Positions 1 through 5,763 are shown, counted from the first letter of the stretch. The stretch is DNA of 5,794 nucleotides from an uncultured Collinsella sp. (GCA_902482615.1 CABTAA010000112.1:1-5794); one strand, 5' to 3'. A program made the numbers and translations. Notes: generated by a model from the letters alone, not told the origin.

Positions 1-534
1 GGAGCTGCCGCTGCCCTCGCCCTCGGCGTCCTCCGGCAGGTCCAGCTCGTAGTGCCAGCCCTCCTGCTCAAAAATGGTGGGCTTGGTATAGATGGCCGGG
101 TTGAACACCGCGTCCAGGTACACGTCCATCAGGTTGTACAGGTCCTGTTCGTTGGTGGTGGCAACGGGGTAGATGGTCTTGTCGGGGTAGGTCATGGCGT
201 TGAGGAACGTCTGCATGGAGCTCTTGATCAGGTCGACAAACGGCTCCTTGACGGGGAACTTTGCCGATCCGCACAGGACCGAGTGCTCAAGAATATGGAA
301 CACGCCGGTGGAATCGGCCGGCGGCGTCTTAAAGCCAATGGCAAAAGCCTTGTTCTCGTCGTCGCACGCCAGGTACAGCAGGCGAGCGCCCGAGGTAGTG
401 TGTCGCAGCACGTAAGCGTCCGAGTCGAGCTCGGGCACGGTCTCACAGCGCTCGACGGCAAAGCCGTGGCAGGTAGTGCCGGGCACCAGCAGCGCGGCGG
501 CAGCGGCGCGCGGGTCGGTTGAGGTGATGGGCAT
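1..534 (-). CDS. PreP-like M16C zinc metallopeptidase, N-terminal part
   Basis: Family members degrade unstructured peptides inside a closed two-halved chamber; a bacterial member without signal peptide, like this one, would be cytosolic. Seen: the inverted zinc motif H80-I-L-E83-H84, giving two zinc ligands (H80, H84) and the catalytic base E83, inside the family block LEHSVLCGSAKFPVKEPF. It is followed by the typical SSMQTFLNAMTYPDKT stretch and by FEQEGWHYEL near residues 155-164. The third zinc ligand, expected about 100 residues after H80, falls just past the window edge. Only 178 residues are present of a family length near 970. The start is ATG at 534: AAAGGAGA lies at 541-548 with 6-nt spacing. 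The gene reads out of the window and is divergent from the AlbA_2 gene at 1049. Family assignment is confident; the rest of the protein cannot be judged. Confidence 0.93.
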   Translation of the reverse strand, partial: MPITSTDPRAAAAALLVPGTTCHGFAVERCETVPELDSDAYVLRHTTSGARLLYLACDDENKAFAIGFKTPPADSTGVFHILEHSVLCGSAKFPVKEPFVDLIKSSMQTFLNAMTYPDKTIYPVATTNEQDLYNLMDVYLDAVFNPAIYTKPTIFEQEGWHYELDLPEDAEGEGSGSS

Positions 535-586
535 ATGCAGTCTCCTTTGACGCCCCAACGGGGGCGAATCGAGTCGAATCCACGAG

Positions 587-614
587 AGTATACCCATATG
601 GAGCCCTCGACCAA
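587..614 (-). promoter_or_regulatory. Predicted sigma-70-type promoter of the M16C peptidase gene
   Basis: On the minus strand a -10 box TATACT (587-592) and a -35-like TTGGTC (609-614) are separated by 16 bp. Transcription would begin near 580, leaving a leader of about 45 nt before the ATG at 534. The -35 box matches consensus mainly in TTG, so the call rests on the good -10 box and its position. The 19-bp repeat family begins about 10 bp upstream of the -35 box. Confidence 0.5.
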
Positions 615-623
615 TCTGCCGGA

Positions 624-739
624 TGAGTGTGGATTTTCGGACACACGAGAGTGGATATTCGGACGCAAATTGAACGAGAGAGGATTTTCGGACGGAAACA
701 GCCCCAAAACGCCAAAAACCGTCCGGAAATCCACTCTCG
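624..739. repeat. Three direct 19-bp repeats plus one inverted copy
   Basis: Copies lie at 624-642 (tgagtgtggattttcggac), 646-664 (cgagagtggatattcggac) and 675-693 (cgagagaggattttcggac); an inverted copy at 721-739 reads, on the minus strand, cgagagtggatttccggac. The core ggattttcggac is the most constant part. Copy 3 and the inverted copy can pair into a long stem (roughly 677-695 with 719-738, with a small bulge and one G-T type mismatch) closed by an A/C-rich loop of about 23 nt. There is no T-run after it on either strand, so it does not look like an intrinsic terminator. It lies between two divergent promoters. It could be a set of regulator sites upstream of the peptidase promoter or a dispersed intergenic element; sequence alone does not decide. 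Confidence 0.75.
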
Positions 740-770
740 ATTCCTGACCGTCCATCACTCATGCATTTCT

Positions 771-827
771 CATCTCTCATATGAGAGATAATAGAAAGAT
801 GAGAGATAAATATGAGAGATAACTGAG
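771..827. repeat. Operator-like module 1: three atgagagata sites and an inverted site
   Basis: Exact copies of atgagagata stand at 781-790, 799-808 and 812-821 (start-to-start 18 then 13 bp). An inverted copy, catctctcat, at 771-780 abuts the first and forms the palindrome tctctcatatgagaga (773-788). The module ends with aactgag (821-827). It lies upstream of the predicted promoter of the AlbA_2/GHKL gene. Its 47-bp core (781-827) matches 43 of 47 positions in module 2. Binding by the adjacent regulator-like protein is inferred. Confidence 0.85.
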
Positions 828-842
828 CAGCAAAGAGACAAG

Positions 843-871
843 CAATCATGGTATTGTCTTAATACCGATTG
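843..871. promoter_or_regulatory. Dyad symmetry overlapping the -35 region of the AlbA_2/GHKL promoter
   Basis: Left arm caatc (843-847) plus ggtatt (850-855) pairs with aatacc (861-866) plus gattg (867-871). That is 11 complementary positions with a 2-nt bulge around a gtctt centre. The right arm overlaps the proposed -35 box by three bases. A second, weaker inverted pair, tctacca (873-879) and tggtaga (906-912), encloses the -10 box. This is the form of a repressor operator different from the atgagagata sites, but no binding protein can be named. Confidence 0.45.
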
Positions 872-896
872 TTCTACCAGCAAAAATATGTATAAA
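869..896 (+). promoter_or_regulatory. Predicted promoter of the AlbA_2/GHKL gene
   Basis: A -35-like TTGTTC (869-874) and a -10-like TATAAA (891-896) are separated by 16 bp. They sit in the AT-rich gap between the two atgagagata modules. A start near 903 would give a leader of about 145 nt containing all of module 2. The boxes are ordinary rather than strong; the position between two operator-like arrays is the better argument. Confidence 0.45.
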
Positions 897-923
897 TGAA
901 GCAAATGGTAGACATTCCATCTC

Positions 924-991
924 TATCTCTCACTCATCTCTAATATGAGAGATAACAGATAGATGAGAGATAATTACGAGAGATAACTGAG
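924..991. repeat. Operator-like module 2: duplicate of module 1
   Basis: Sites at 945-954 (atgagagata), 963-972 (atgagagata) and 976-985 (acgagagata) keep the same start-to-start distances as module 1, 18 and 13 bp, and end with the same aactgag (985-991). Inverted sites lie on the left: tatctctcac (924-933) and the degenerate catctctaat (936-945). The core 945-991 differs from 781-827 at only four positions. The two modules are 164 bp apart, with the predicted promoter between them. Most differences fall between the sites, which suggests that the sites themselves are under selection. Confidence 0.85.
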
Positions 992-1048
992 AGACGAAGG
1001 AAATCCATTCGCGGCATTCTTCGCAGAACCAAGCGAAAGGACGTGCAG

Positions 1049-2515
1049 ATGAACGAAAACGAACTGACCGGTCTGCTCGAGTCTTTAAGGCGCATGGGCT
1101 CGGACGATCTTAACGTCGAGGTCAAGGAGAGCGCCACGACGCTTTCCCGCGACGTGTGGGAAACGGTGAGCGCATTCGCGAACACTGCCGGCGGAATCAT
1201 CGTGCTCGGAGTGAGTGAGCGCGCAGGTTTTGTCCCGGTTGAGAACTTCGAGACCGAGAAAGTGCTCAACCAGTTTGTGTCAGGCATGGGTGATGCGGGC
1301 GGTCGAGGAAAGCTGGCCAATCCGCCCAAATACACGATCGAGCGAGTGGAGCTTCAGGGCGTCATCGTTCTCGTCATTACGATTGAGGAGCTCGATCCGT
1401 CGAGCAAGCCCTGCTATGTCATAGAGCGGGGCGCCCAGGGCGGCAGCTACAAGCGCATCGATGACAAAGATGTCCCGCTTTCGTCGACCGAGGTGCTCGC
1501 ATTGGCGTCATACGGTCGAGCGACTCCGAGCGATCGCGACGCGGTGGCGGGCACGGGCGCGGACGATCTCGACGAGGCGCTGGTCGACCGTACGATAGAT
1601 CGGGCTTTCTCGTTGACGCCTCGGGCAATGCGCGGCGCGCCGGACAAACAAACGAAGCTGGAGCGCCTAAATATCCTTGATTCCCAGGGCAATGTCACCA
1701 AGGCTGGACTCCTAGTTGTGGGCACCTACCCTCAGCAGTTCTATCCCAAGCTCTTCATTGACGTGGCTGTCCATGCGGGAACTCAGAAGGGCATGGCGGG
1801 GTCGCTGAGATTCATGGACCGCACAATCTGTGAGGGAACGTTGGGCGAGATGATTTCGGATGCCGTCGCAGCCGTCGCCAAGAATTTGCGGCGAACCTCG
1901 ACCGTCCAAGGCGTCTCGCGTGTCGACTCGCTTGAGATTCCCGAGGAGGTTCTGCGCGAGGCAATCGCCAACGCCGTAATCCATCGAGAATACGGGGATC
2001 GGTTCTGTGGACAATCGATTGCCGTCGACGTCTTTGACGATCGTGTCGAGGTGACGAATCCTGGCGGCCTTTACGGGGGAAAGACTCGCGAGAACTTGTT
2101 TGACGGCAGCTCCCGATGCCGTAACGCGACGCTTGTGAAGCTCATGTCGATTGTTCCGCTGCCGGATGGCGCAGGTTCGCCGGCTGAGGGCAATGGCTCC
2201 GGCATCCCGATGATGATCGATGCCATGCGCGCGCATGGTCTGGCCGAGCCCCTGTTCTGCCCGGGGTTCGATCGGTTCAAGGTCGTACTTTACCGTTCAA
2301 AGATCGAGCCGGTCGATCATGGCGGGGGCTTAATTGTGACGGCACTCAAACACTACGGCGAGCTGGGGACGCGTGAGCTGGCAGAACGCACGGGGCTTAC
2401 AATTTCCCAGGTTAGGTCGCGCGTCAACGCGCTCATTGCTCAAGGCGAGCTTGAGCCCACGGCGCCGTCGACAAGCCGCAACCGCAAATATCGACTGTCA
2501 GAGCGCGTGGAATAA
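1049..2515 (+). CDS. AlbA_2 (Schlafen-type) / GHKL-ATPase / winged-helix regulator-like protein
   Basis: Predicted cytosolic, DNA-associated protein of 488 residues; the family is usually annotated as ATP-binding protein or transcriptional regulator. Seen in order: an AlbA_2 domain at about 20-150 (E24-V-K26, then SAFANTAGGIIVLGV at 41-55, and YVIERG...SYKR before residue 150); a RecG-C-terminal-like HATPase_c_4 domain at about 200-420 with N-box E304-A-I-A-N308 followed by IHREY (311-315), D330 with NPGG (337-340), and the glycine motif GNGSGIP (381-387); then a winged helix at about 428-485 with a likely recognition helix near 451-466. ATG at 1049 is chosen over the in-frame GTG at 1043 because AAAGGA (1036-1041) is 7 nt from the ATG but 1 nt from the GTG. 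The paired operator-like arrays upstream suggest autoregulation, which is inferred. No partner gene lies on the same strand next to it; the next gene is convergent. Confidence 0.88.
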   Translation: MNENELTGLLESLRRMGSDDLNVEVKESATTLSRDVWETVSAFANTAGGIIVLGVSERAGFVPVENFETEKVLNQFVSGMGDAGGRGKLANPPKYTIERVELQGVIVLVITIEELDPSSKPCYVIERGAQGGSYKRIDDKDVPLSSTEVLALASYGRATPSDRDAVAGTGADDLDEALVDRTIDRAFSLTPRAMRGAPDKQTKLERLNILDSQGNVTKAGLLVVGTYPQQFYPKLFIDVAVHAGTQKGMAGSLRFMDRTICEGTLGEMISDAVAAVAKNLRRTSTVQGVSRVDSLEIPEEVLREAIANAVIHREYGDRFCGQSIAVDVFDDRVEVTNPGGLYGGKTRENLFDGSSRCRNATLVKLMSIVPLPDGAGSPAEGNGSGIPMMIDAMRAHGLAEPLFCPGFDRFKVVLYRSKIEPVDHGGGLIVTALKHYGELGTRELAERTGLTISQVRSRVNALIAQGELEPTAPSTSRNRKYRLSERVE

Positions 2516-2520
2516 ATGCG

Positions 2521-2569
2521 TTAGTGGACGAGGCGACTCAATAATCGACCCTCGATTGGCGCCCACTAA
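2521..2569. other. Inverted repeat between convergent genes
   Basis: Arms ttagtgg (2521-2527) and ccactaa (2563-2569) pair perfectly, with a second inner pair cgagg (2529-2533) and cctcg (2550-2554). It lies six bases after the stop of the AlbA_2/GHKL gene and about 47 bases beyond the stop of the convergent gene at 2616. The place suits a shared transcription end, but neither strand has a T-run after the stem, so an intrinsic terminator is not supported. Confidence 0.3.
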
Positions 2570-2615
2570 GGTAAAGCGGTTGTTGCCCAGTCGACGGTGA
2601 TGCTAAAGACTCGGC

Positions 2616-3107
2616 TTACGCCGGCATGGCCCCGAACCCGTCCATCAAGAACAGCCTAAGAACCAGTTTGATGACATATCCCGGTTTGACTTCTGCCGCG
2701 TCAAAGACGTGGCGCTCGGCGAGCTCGCTGCAGTATGCATAGATGTCGCGGATAAGGTCCGCGCCCGAAAGCGTAAACATGTAGCCTGCGTCCGAAAGCG
2801 CATTGGGCGCGGCGGGCAACTTGGCCATGTGGCAGAACGTTTGCAGGTCGGGCGCCATAACATTCTGGTAGTCGAGGTGGCCGCTGGCATCCTGTTCGGC
2901 AAGCTCCAATTGGCGCACATAATCCAGCGCCGCCGCTAACACAAAGCTCGGCGTAGGCGCATTGACGTCCTGAGTGGTCGCCACAAGCCTGCCCGCCGCC
3001 TGCGTGACAAGCCAAGCGACCTCGCGCTGGCAACGCACGGCCTTGCGCGTAACCGGCTTGATGGACGAAGAAGAAACGCTCCCCTTAGGCGGATTCGAAG
3101 CAGCCAT
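2616..3107 (-). CDS. Hypothetical helical protein, 163 residues
   Basis: I do not recognise this family. The first 20 or so residues are Ser/Pro/Lys-rich and probably disordered. From about residue 23 to the end the chain looks mostly alpha-helical (for instance QREVAWLVTQAAGRLVAT at 28-45, SFVLAAALDYVRQLELAEQ at 54-72 and LIRDIYAYCSELAERH at 118-133), ending in a hydrophobic tail LVLRLFLMDGFG. No signal peptide or convincing membrane helix is seen; three scattered cysteines (26, 92, 126) form no CxxC pair. The start is ATG at 3107, where GGGAGGG (3112-3118) lies 4 nt upstream; an in-frame ATG at 3155 would add 16 residues but lacks a good ribosome site. The gene stands alone, convergent with the AlbA_2 gene and divergent from the HNH gene. 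The coding call rests on the clean reading frame, ribosome site and amino-acid composition. Confidence 0.75.
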   Translation of the reverse strand: MAASNPPKGSVSSSSIKPVTRKAVRCQREVAWLVTQAAGRLVATTQDVNAPTPSFVLAAALDYVRQLELAEQDASGHLDYQNVMAPDLQTFCHMAKLPAAPNALSDAGYMFTLSGADLIRDIYAYCSELAERHVFDAAEVKPGYVIKLVLRLFLMDGFGAMPA

Positions 3108-3165
3108 AAGACCCTCCCATGAACAATCCGGCCCAAACAAGCCCGGACGAAACACGTGCTACATC

Positions 3166-3171
3166 AGTATA
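3166..3171 (-). promoter_or_regulatory. Possible -10 box for the 163-residue protein gene
   Basis: TATACT on the minus strand, about 58 bp upstream of the ATG at 3107, is a good -10 match. The only -35-like hexamer, TTGTAC (3192-3197), is 20 bp away, which is too far for a standard promoter. Kept as a weak call because the same TATACT box appears in front of the peptidase gene. Confidence 0.3.
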
Positions 3172-3212
3172 CAGGGGAGTGGGATGGCGGGGTACAAGCG
3201 CGCCAGCGGCAA

Positions 3213-3282
3213 ACCGAGAGCATCAACGATGTGCCGATCGCGGAATGAGATCTCGTAATAATTGACTCTCGGTCATATTATT
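3213..3282. promoter_or_regulatory. Inverted repeats upstream of the HNH endonuclease gene
   Basis: Arms accgagag (3213-3220) and ctctcggt (3266-3273) are perfect 8-bp complements 45 bp apart. A second imperfect dyad, taataattgac (3256-3266) against gtcatattatt (3272-3282), centres on tctcg. TTGACT at 3262-3267 is a good -35 box, but no -10 box lies 16-18 bp after it; TATTAT (3276-3281) would need a -35 near 3253-3258 that is poor. The region is probably where transcription of the HNH gene is set, yet the promoter cannot be fixed from sequence. Confidence 0.3.
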
Positions 3283-3323
3283 GAAGGGCATGACTCGCGT
3301 TCGTATGGTTGTAGGTGCTGGCG

Positions 3324-4406
3324 ATGAACGACATTGACCTTGCTGTTCCGTTGATGGATGGACCAAGCTATGACCGTGCCTGCAGTCTCGTGCCTTCTGA
3401 ATACGTTGAGGCATGGGAGTGGTTTCTGGGTGAGGAGCAGCGCGGCGGCGTTTGGAGCAGCCTTCCGCACCACACCAAGGAAGATAGCCCTCAGTATCAG
3501 TATCGTTTGAGAATTGGCTCGGACTTCTTTCCCGTAACGCGGGATTCAGGGATCTTCTGGCCGGGCCAGGATCGGGTGAAGCAAGATCTCAATAAGATCT
3601 TTGCGCTTTCGGTCCATAACTCTAAAAAGAGCTTCTACACCGATGTGCCTCCGCTCTATTTGGACGATGGTACGTGGGTCATTAAGTACTCGGTTCAAGC
3701 GCCGGGTACCGTTGGTTTTCGAGACCAGAATTACAACCGTAAAATGCTCAACTGCATGGAATGTGGCGTTCCAGTCGGAGTCATATTTGCAACCGAGGTG
3801 GGCTATAAGGTGCTCGGCCTTGCGTTTGTTGAGCGGTTCGAGCCCGAAAACGGATGGTTTGTTCTGCACGGTCCTGTTCATAAAGGCGGACCGGACCCTC
3901 GTTTTGCGTCCGATATGAGTTATCTGAAGCACATGCCCGTCGATATTGAGTTTGCCGGACAGGGTGCGACCGACGACGAAAAGGTCCGCTATGCGTTAAG
4001 GCGCGAGCGATTGGGGCAGCAATGGTTCCGCAAGCAGCTCGTTGCCGCCTATGACGGCCGTTGCGCGGTGTCGGACTGCGGCGTCAGCGAAGCTCTGGAG
4101 GCTGCACATATCGAGAATTACTCGGGACCCAAATCGCAGGTTGCCAGCAACGGTATTCTGCTTCGGCGCGACCTTCATTCCCTATTTGATGCTCACCTGA
4201 TTTCGTTTGAGCCTGTTTGCGGCGAATATCGGCTGTGCGGATCGTACCTGCTGGATAAGACCGACTACGCTTCCTTTGCGGGTGCGACGCTAAGGCAGCC
4301 GAATGAACATCAGTGGCGACCCAATGCGGTGTTTCTTGAGGCCCATCGCATCGAGTTCGATCGCTCAGAAAAGAAGCGTGAACAGGTGGGGCTTCTGCCG
4401 TATTAG
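3324..4406 (+). CDS. HNH_2-type endonuclease with N-terminal SRA/PUA-like region
   Basis: A 360-residue predicted DNA endonuclease. The C-terminal HNH_2 domain is clear: C247-A-V-S-D-C252, then LEAAHI with H262, N276-G-I-L-L-R-R-D-L-H285 and SLFD (286-289), followed by the usual tail with RPNAVFLEAHRIEF. H262, N276 and H285 fit the metal-binding and catalytic positions of the fold. Residues about 60-190 form a separate domain (DDGTWVIKYS near 114-123; DQNYNRKMLNCMECGVPVGVIF at 134-155; GWFVLHGPV after it) whose pattern of a Y/F-rich strand, DQ..N and PV.V recalls SRA/YDG domains of McrA-like enzymes. That match is weak and inferred. The start is ATG at 3324, with AGGTG (3313-3317) 6 nt upstream; the in-frame GTG at 3315 has no ribosome site. 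If the SRA reading holds, it would cut modified DNA (type IV restriction). The zinc-ribbon gene follows on the same strand after 122 bp. Confidence 0.87.
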   Translation: MNDIDLAVPLMDGPSYDRACSLVPSEYVEAWEWFLGEEQRGGVWSSLPHHTKEDSPQYQYRLRIGSDFFPVTRDSGIFWPGQDRVKQDLNKIFALSVHNSKKSFYTDVPPLYLDDGTWVIKYSVQAPGTVGFRDQNYNRKMLNCMECGVPVGVIFATEVGYKVLGLAFVERFEPENGWFVLHGPVHKGGPDPRFASDMSYLKHMPVDIEFAGQGATDDEKVRYALRRERLGQQWFRKQLVAAYDGRCAVSDCGVSEALEAAHIENYSGPKSQVASNGILLRRDLHSLFDAHLISFEPVCGEYRLCGSYLLDKTDYASFAGATLRQPNEHQWRPNAVFLEAHRIEFDRSEKKREQVGLLPY

Positions 4407-4528
4407 CGTATTAGGATTTGGCGGTCTTTTAAGATCGTGTTGTTTGATCGGATCGCGTGGCGATGCAATCTCGTACACGCCCGCCGGTGCATGCTCTTCC
4501 TAATTTGTATAGCGAGAGGGGAGCGTGT

Positions 4529-4813
4529 ATGAGCTGGCGAGGCAATATTGTGATGGGGAAGTACGGAAAACTGCCGTGTGCCCTTATCGACAACAATATG
4601 TTTCCGAGCGTAGAGGTTGATTGCGGGTCGTTTGTCGTCGCCTGCCCTTGCTGCGGCTCGCAAATACCGTGTCTCGACATTCGGTTCATCGATGCGTGCG
4701 ACAGGCTCAGCGACGAAGTGAGAAAACGGACAGGCGTTCATATGCCGGTGTATCCGGAGAAATGCCCCGTTTGTGGCCTCGAAATCGTGTACGACGCCGG
4801 CGACGAGGGATAG
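4529..4813 (+). CDS. Small two-CxxC zinc-ribbon protein, 94 residues
   Basis: Family not recognised. Seen: two knuckles, C39-P-C-C42-G and C79-P-V-C82-G, 37 residues apart, with a charged helical stretch between them (about 54-69), so a zinc ribbon is likely. A further Cys at 32 and others at 17, 48 and 57 are not paired. The N-terminal 35 residues (GKYGKLPCALIDNNMFPSVEVDCG) look like beta strands. The start is ATG at 4529, preceded by GGGGAG (4518-4523) with 5-nt spacing; in-frame starts at 4457 and 4463 have no ribosome site. It lies 122 bp after the HNH gene on the same strand and may be co-transcribed; no convincing promoter or terminator was seen in the gap. It is convergent with the DUF5710 gene, 38 bp away. 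Role unknown: a DNA- or protein-binding accessory is possible but not shown. Confidence 0.7.
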   Translation: MSWRGNIVMGKYGKLPCALIDNNMFPSVEVDCGSFVVACPCCGSQIPCLDIRFIDACDRLSDEVRKRTGVHMPVYPEKCPVCGLEIVYDAGDEG

Positions 4814-4851
4814 GTGATGCGGAGGAGCTGACTGTGAAGGCCTCTCCGTCC

Positions 4852-5538
4852 CTACAGGTAAATCCCCTCACCGAGCTGCTTGTGGAACGCGGCGTGATGG
4901 TCGCGTGCCCAGGTAAAGAGCGCCTGGTCAAAGTCGGTGCGTGTGGCCGGGATGCCGAAGACGCCGGCAACTTCGACGCGCACAAACTCCAGTGCCGGCA
5001 GCTTGTTGATGGCAGTGAGGGCAAACGGGGACGAGGACTCTTCGAACAGATAGCGGCTGCCTTGCAGCGCGTCGCAACTGCTGCACGTGTTGCCGAGCGA
5101 CGGGGCTTTGGAGGCTCGCGCGCCTACGGGCTTGTAACCGCAGCGCTTAGAAAGATAGTCGCGGATCTCGCTCGGCACGCAGCCAAGAGCGGGCACGATG
5201 ACGAGTGCGTTGGCGTTGGCCGTGTCGATGGCAATGTGCCCGGCTTCGTTGGGCGCGTGCGCGATGGCGATGCACTCGTCGCTATCGGTTCGATAGGGAA
5301 TGCCGAAGGCCGCGACCGAGGTCTCTTTGTGACACTTCCAGCATTCGCGCTTGCCCAGTACTAGATATATATACGGCGCTGAGGGGTCGGATCGGTCAAC
5401 ACCGGGCAGCCACTCGGCAAAGGGCTCGGGGTTGACGCCGCTGGGTACATACCAGATCTTCTTGATCCGGTCCCATTTGGCGCCCAGCGCCTTGGCTTCT
5501 TCTTTGTGCGAAAAGGGGACATCGAGCTCGGTGCGCAT
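4852..5538 (-). CDS. DUF5710-domain protein with two CxxC pairs
   Basis: A 228-residue protein of unknown function. Residues 3-45 match the DUF5710 pattern: ELDVPFSHKEEAKALGAKWD then IWYVP and PFAEWLP, a small domain found at the ends of primase-, conjugation- and DNA-associated proteins. After it come two cysteine pairs, C66-W-K-C69 and C152-S-S-C155, 83 residues apart, which may share one zinc ion; between them is a hydrophobic core (HIAIDTANANALVIVPALG at 101-119) followed by EIRDYLSKRCGY. No signal peptide or membrane segment is seen. The start is ATG at 5538, where AAGGAG lies 5 nt upstream. The open frame continues to 5742, but that extension runs through the tRNA terminator and is not coding. 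No clear promoter was found in 5539-5716, although TATCCT, a weak -10, occurs about 40 bp upstream of the start. Read-through from the upstream tRNA should be blocked by the terminator. Confidence 0.85.
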   Translation of the reverse strand: MRTELDVPFSHKEEAKALGAKWDRIKKIWYVPSGVNPEPFAEWLPGVDRSDPSAPYIYLVLGKRECWKCHKETSVAAFGIPYRTDSDECIAIAHAPNEAGHIAIDTANANALVIVPALGCVPSEIRDYLSKRCGYKPVGARASKAPSLGNTCSSCDALQGSRYLFEESSSPFALTAINKLPALEFVRVEVAGVFGIPATRTDFDQALFTWARDHHAAFHKQLGEGIYL

Positions 5539-5716
5539 AGCGGCTCCTTGGTGCGCGGGTGCAAGTGGCTCAAGGATACCGCAGGGCGCAGACATCGCGG
5601 CGTTTTGTCGAGAAGTTGCGGTGCGGACTGATTGGTTATGCCGATGGATGGATCGGCAAGTAGATGGTCGGCTTTTGGCTAGTTGGGCGGTTGGAGCTGC
5701 CAGCGGATTTGGCGAC

Positions 5717-5755
5717 ATAAAACAAAACAGCCCAGAGGGCATAGCCTCTGAGCTG
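5717..5755 (-). terminator. Intrinsic terminator of the tRNA transcript
   Basis: On the minus strand an 11-bp stem (CAGCTCAGAGG at 5745-5755 with CCTCTGGGCTG at 5728-5738, one U-G wobble) closes a 6-nt loop (5739-5744) and is followed at once by TTTTGTTTTAT (5717-5727). It begins 9 bases beyond the CCA end of the tRNA, the expected place for a terminator of that gene. Confidence 0.92.
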
Positions 5756-5763
5756 CGAACATT

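Noticed and set aside
676..738. Hairpin at 676-738 as an intrinsic terminator
   Set aside because: No T-run follows the stem on either strand, and both flanking genes start, rather than end, at this region.
228..758. Minus-strand frame overlapping the peptidase gene start and the 19-bp repeats
   Set aside because: It runs through the 19-bp repeat region and the peptidase promoter and overlaps the true peptidase frame; its composition is Arg/Pro/Ser-rich, typical of a shadow frame in GC-rich DNA.
771..991. Repeat clusters as a CRISPR array
   Set aside because: Units are only 10 bp, gaps are 3-8 bp within a module, and the two modules are duplicates of each other rather than repeats with unique spacers of equal length.
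3290..3337. 15-codon leader peptide before the HNH gene
   Set aside because: An ATG at 3290 opens a short frame that overlaps the HNH start, but the GAAGG before it is too close for good initiation and the peptide has no attenuator-like content.
4814..4851. Hairpin between the convergent zinc-ribbon and DUF5710 genes as a terminator
   Set aside because: Only a short bulged stem (cgga/tccg with two extra pairs) and no T-run could be found.
4621..5364. Plus-strand open frame of 247 codons
   Set aside because: It is antisense to the DUF5710 gene and out of frame over the zinc-ribbon gene; both of those have recognisable motifs and ribosome sites, whereas this translation is Arg/Gly/Ala-rich without domain features.
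5539..5742. N-terminal extension of the DUF5710 protein by 68 residues
   Set aside because: The extension crosses the intrinsic terminator of the tRNA and lacks a ribosome site, while the DUF5710 domain begins right after the ATG at 5538, which has AAGGAG at proper spacing.
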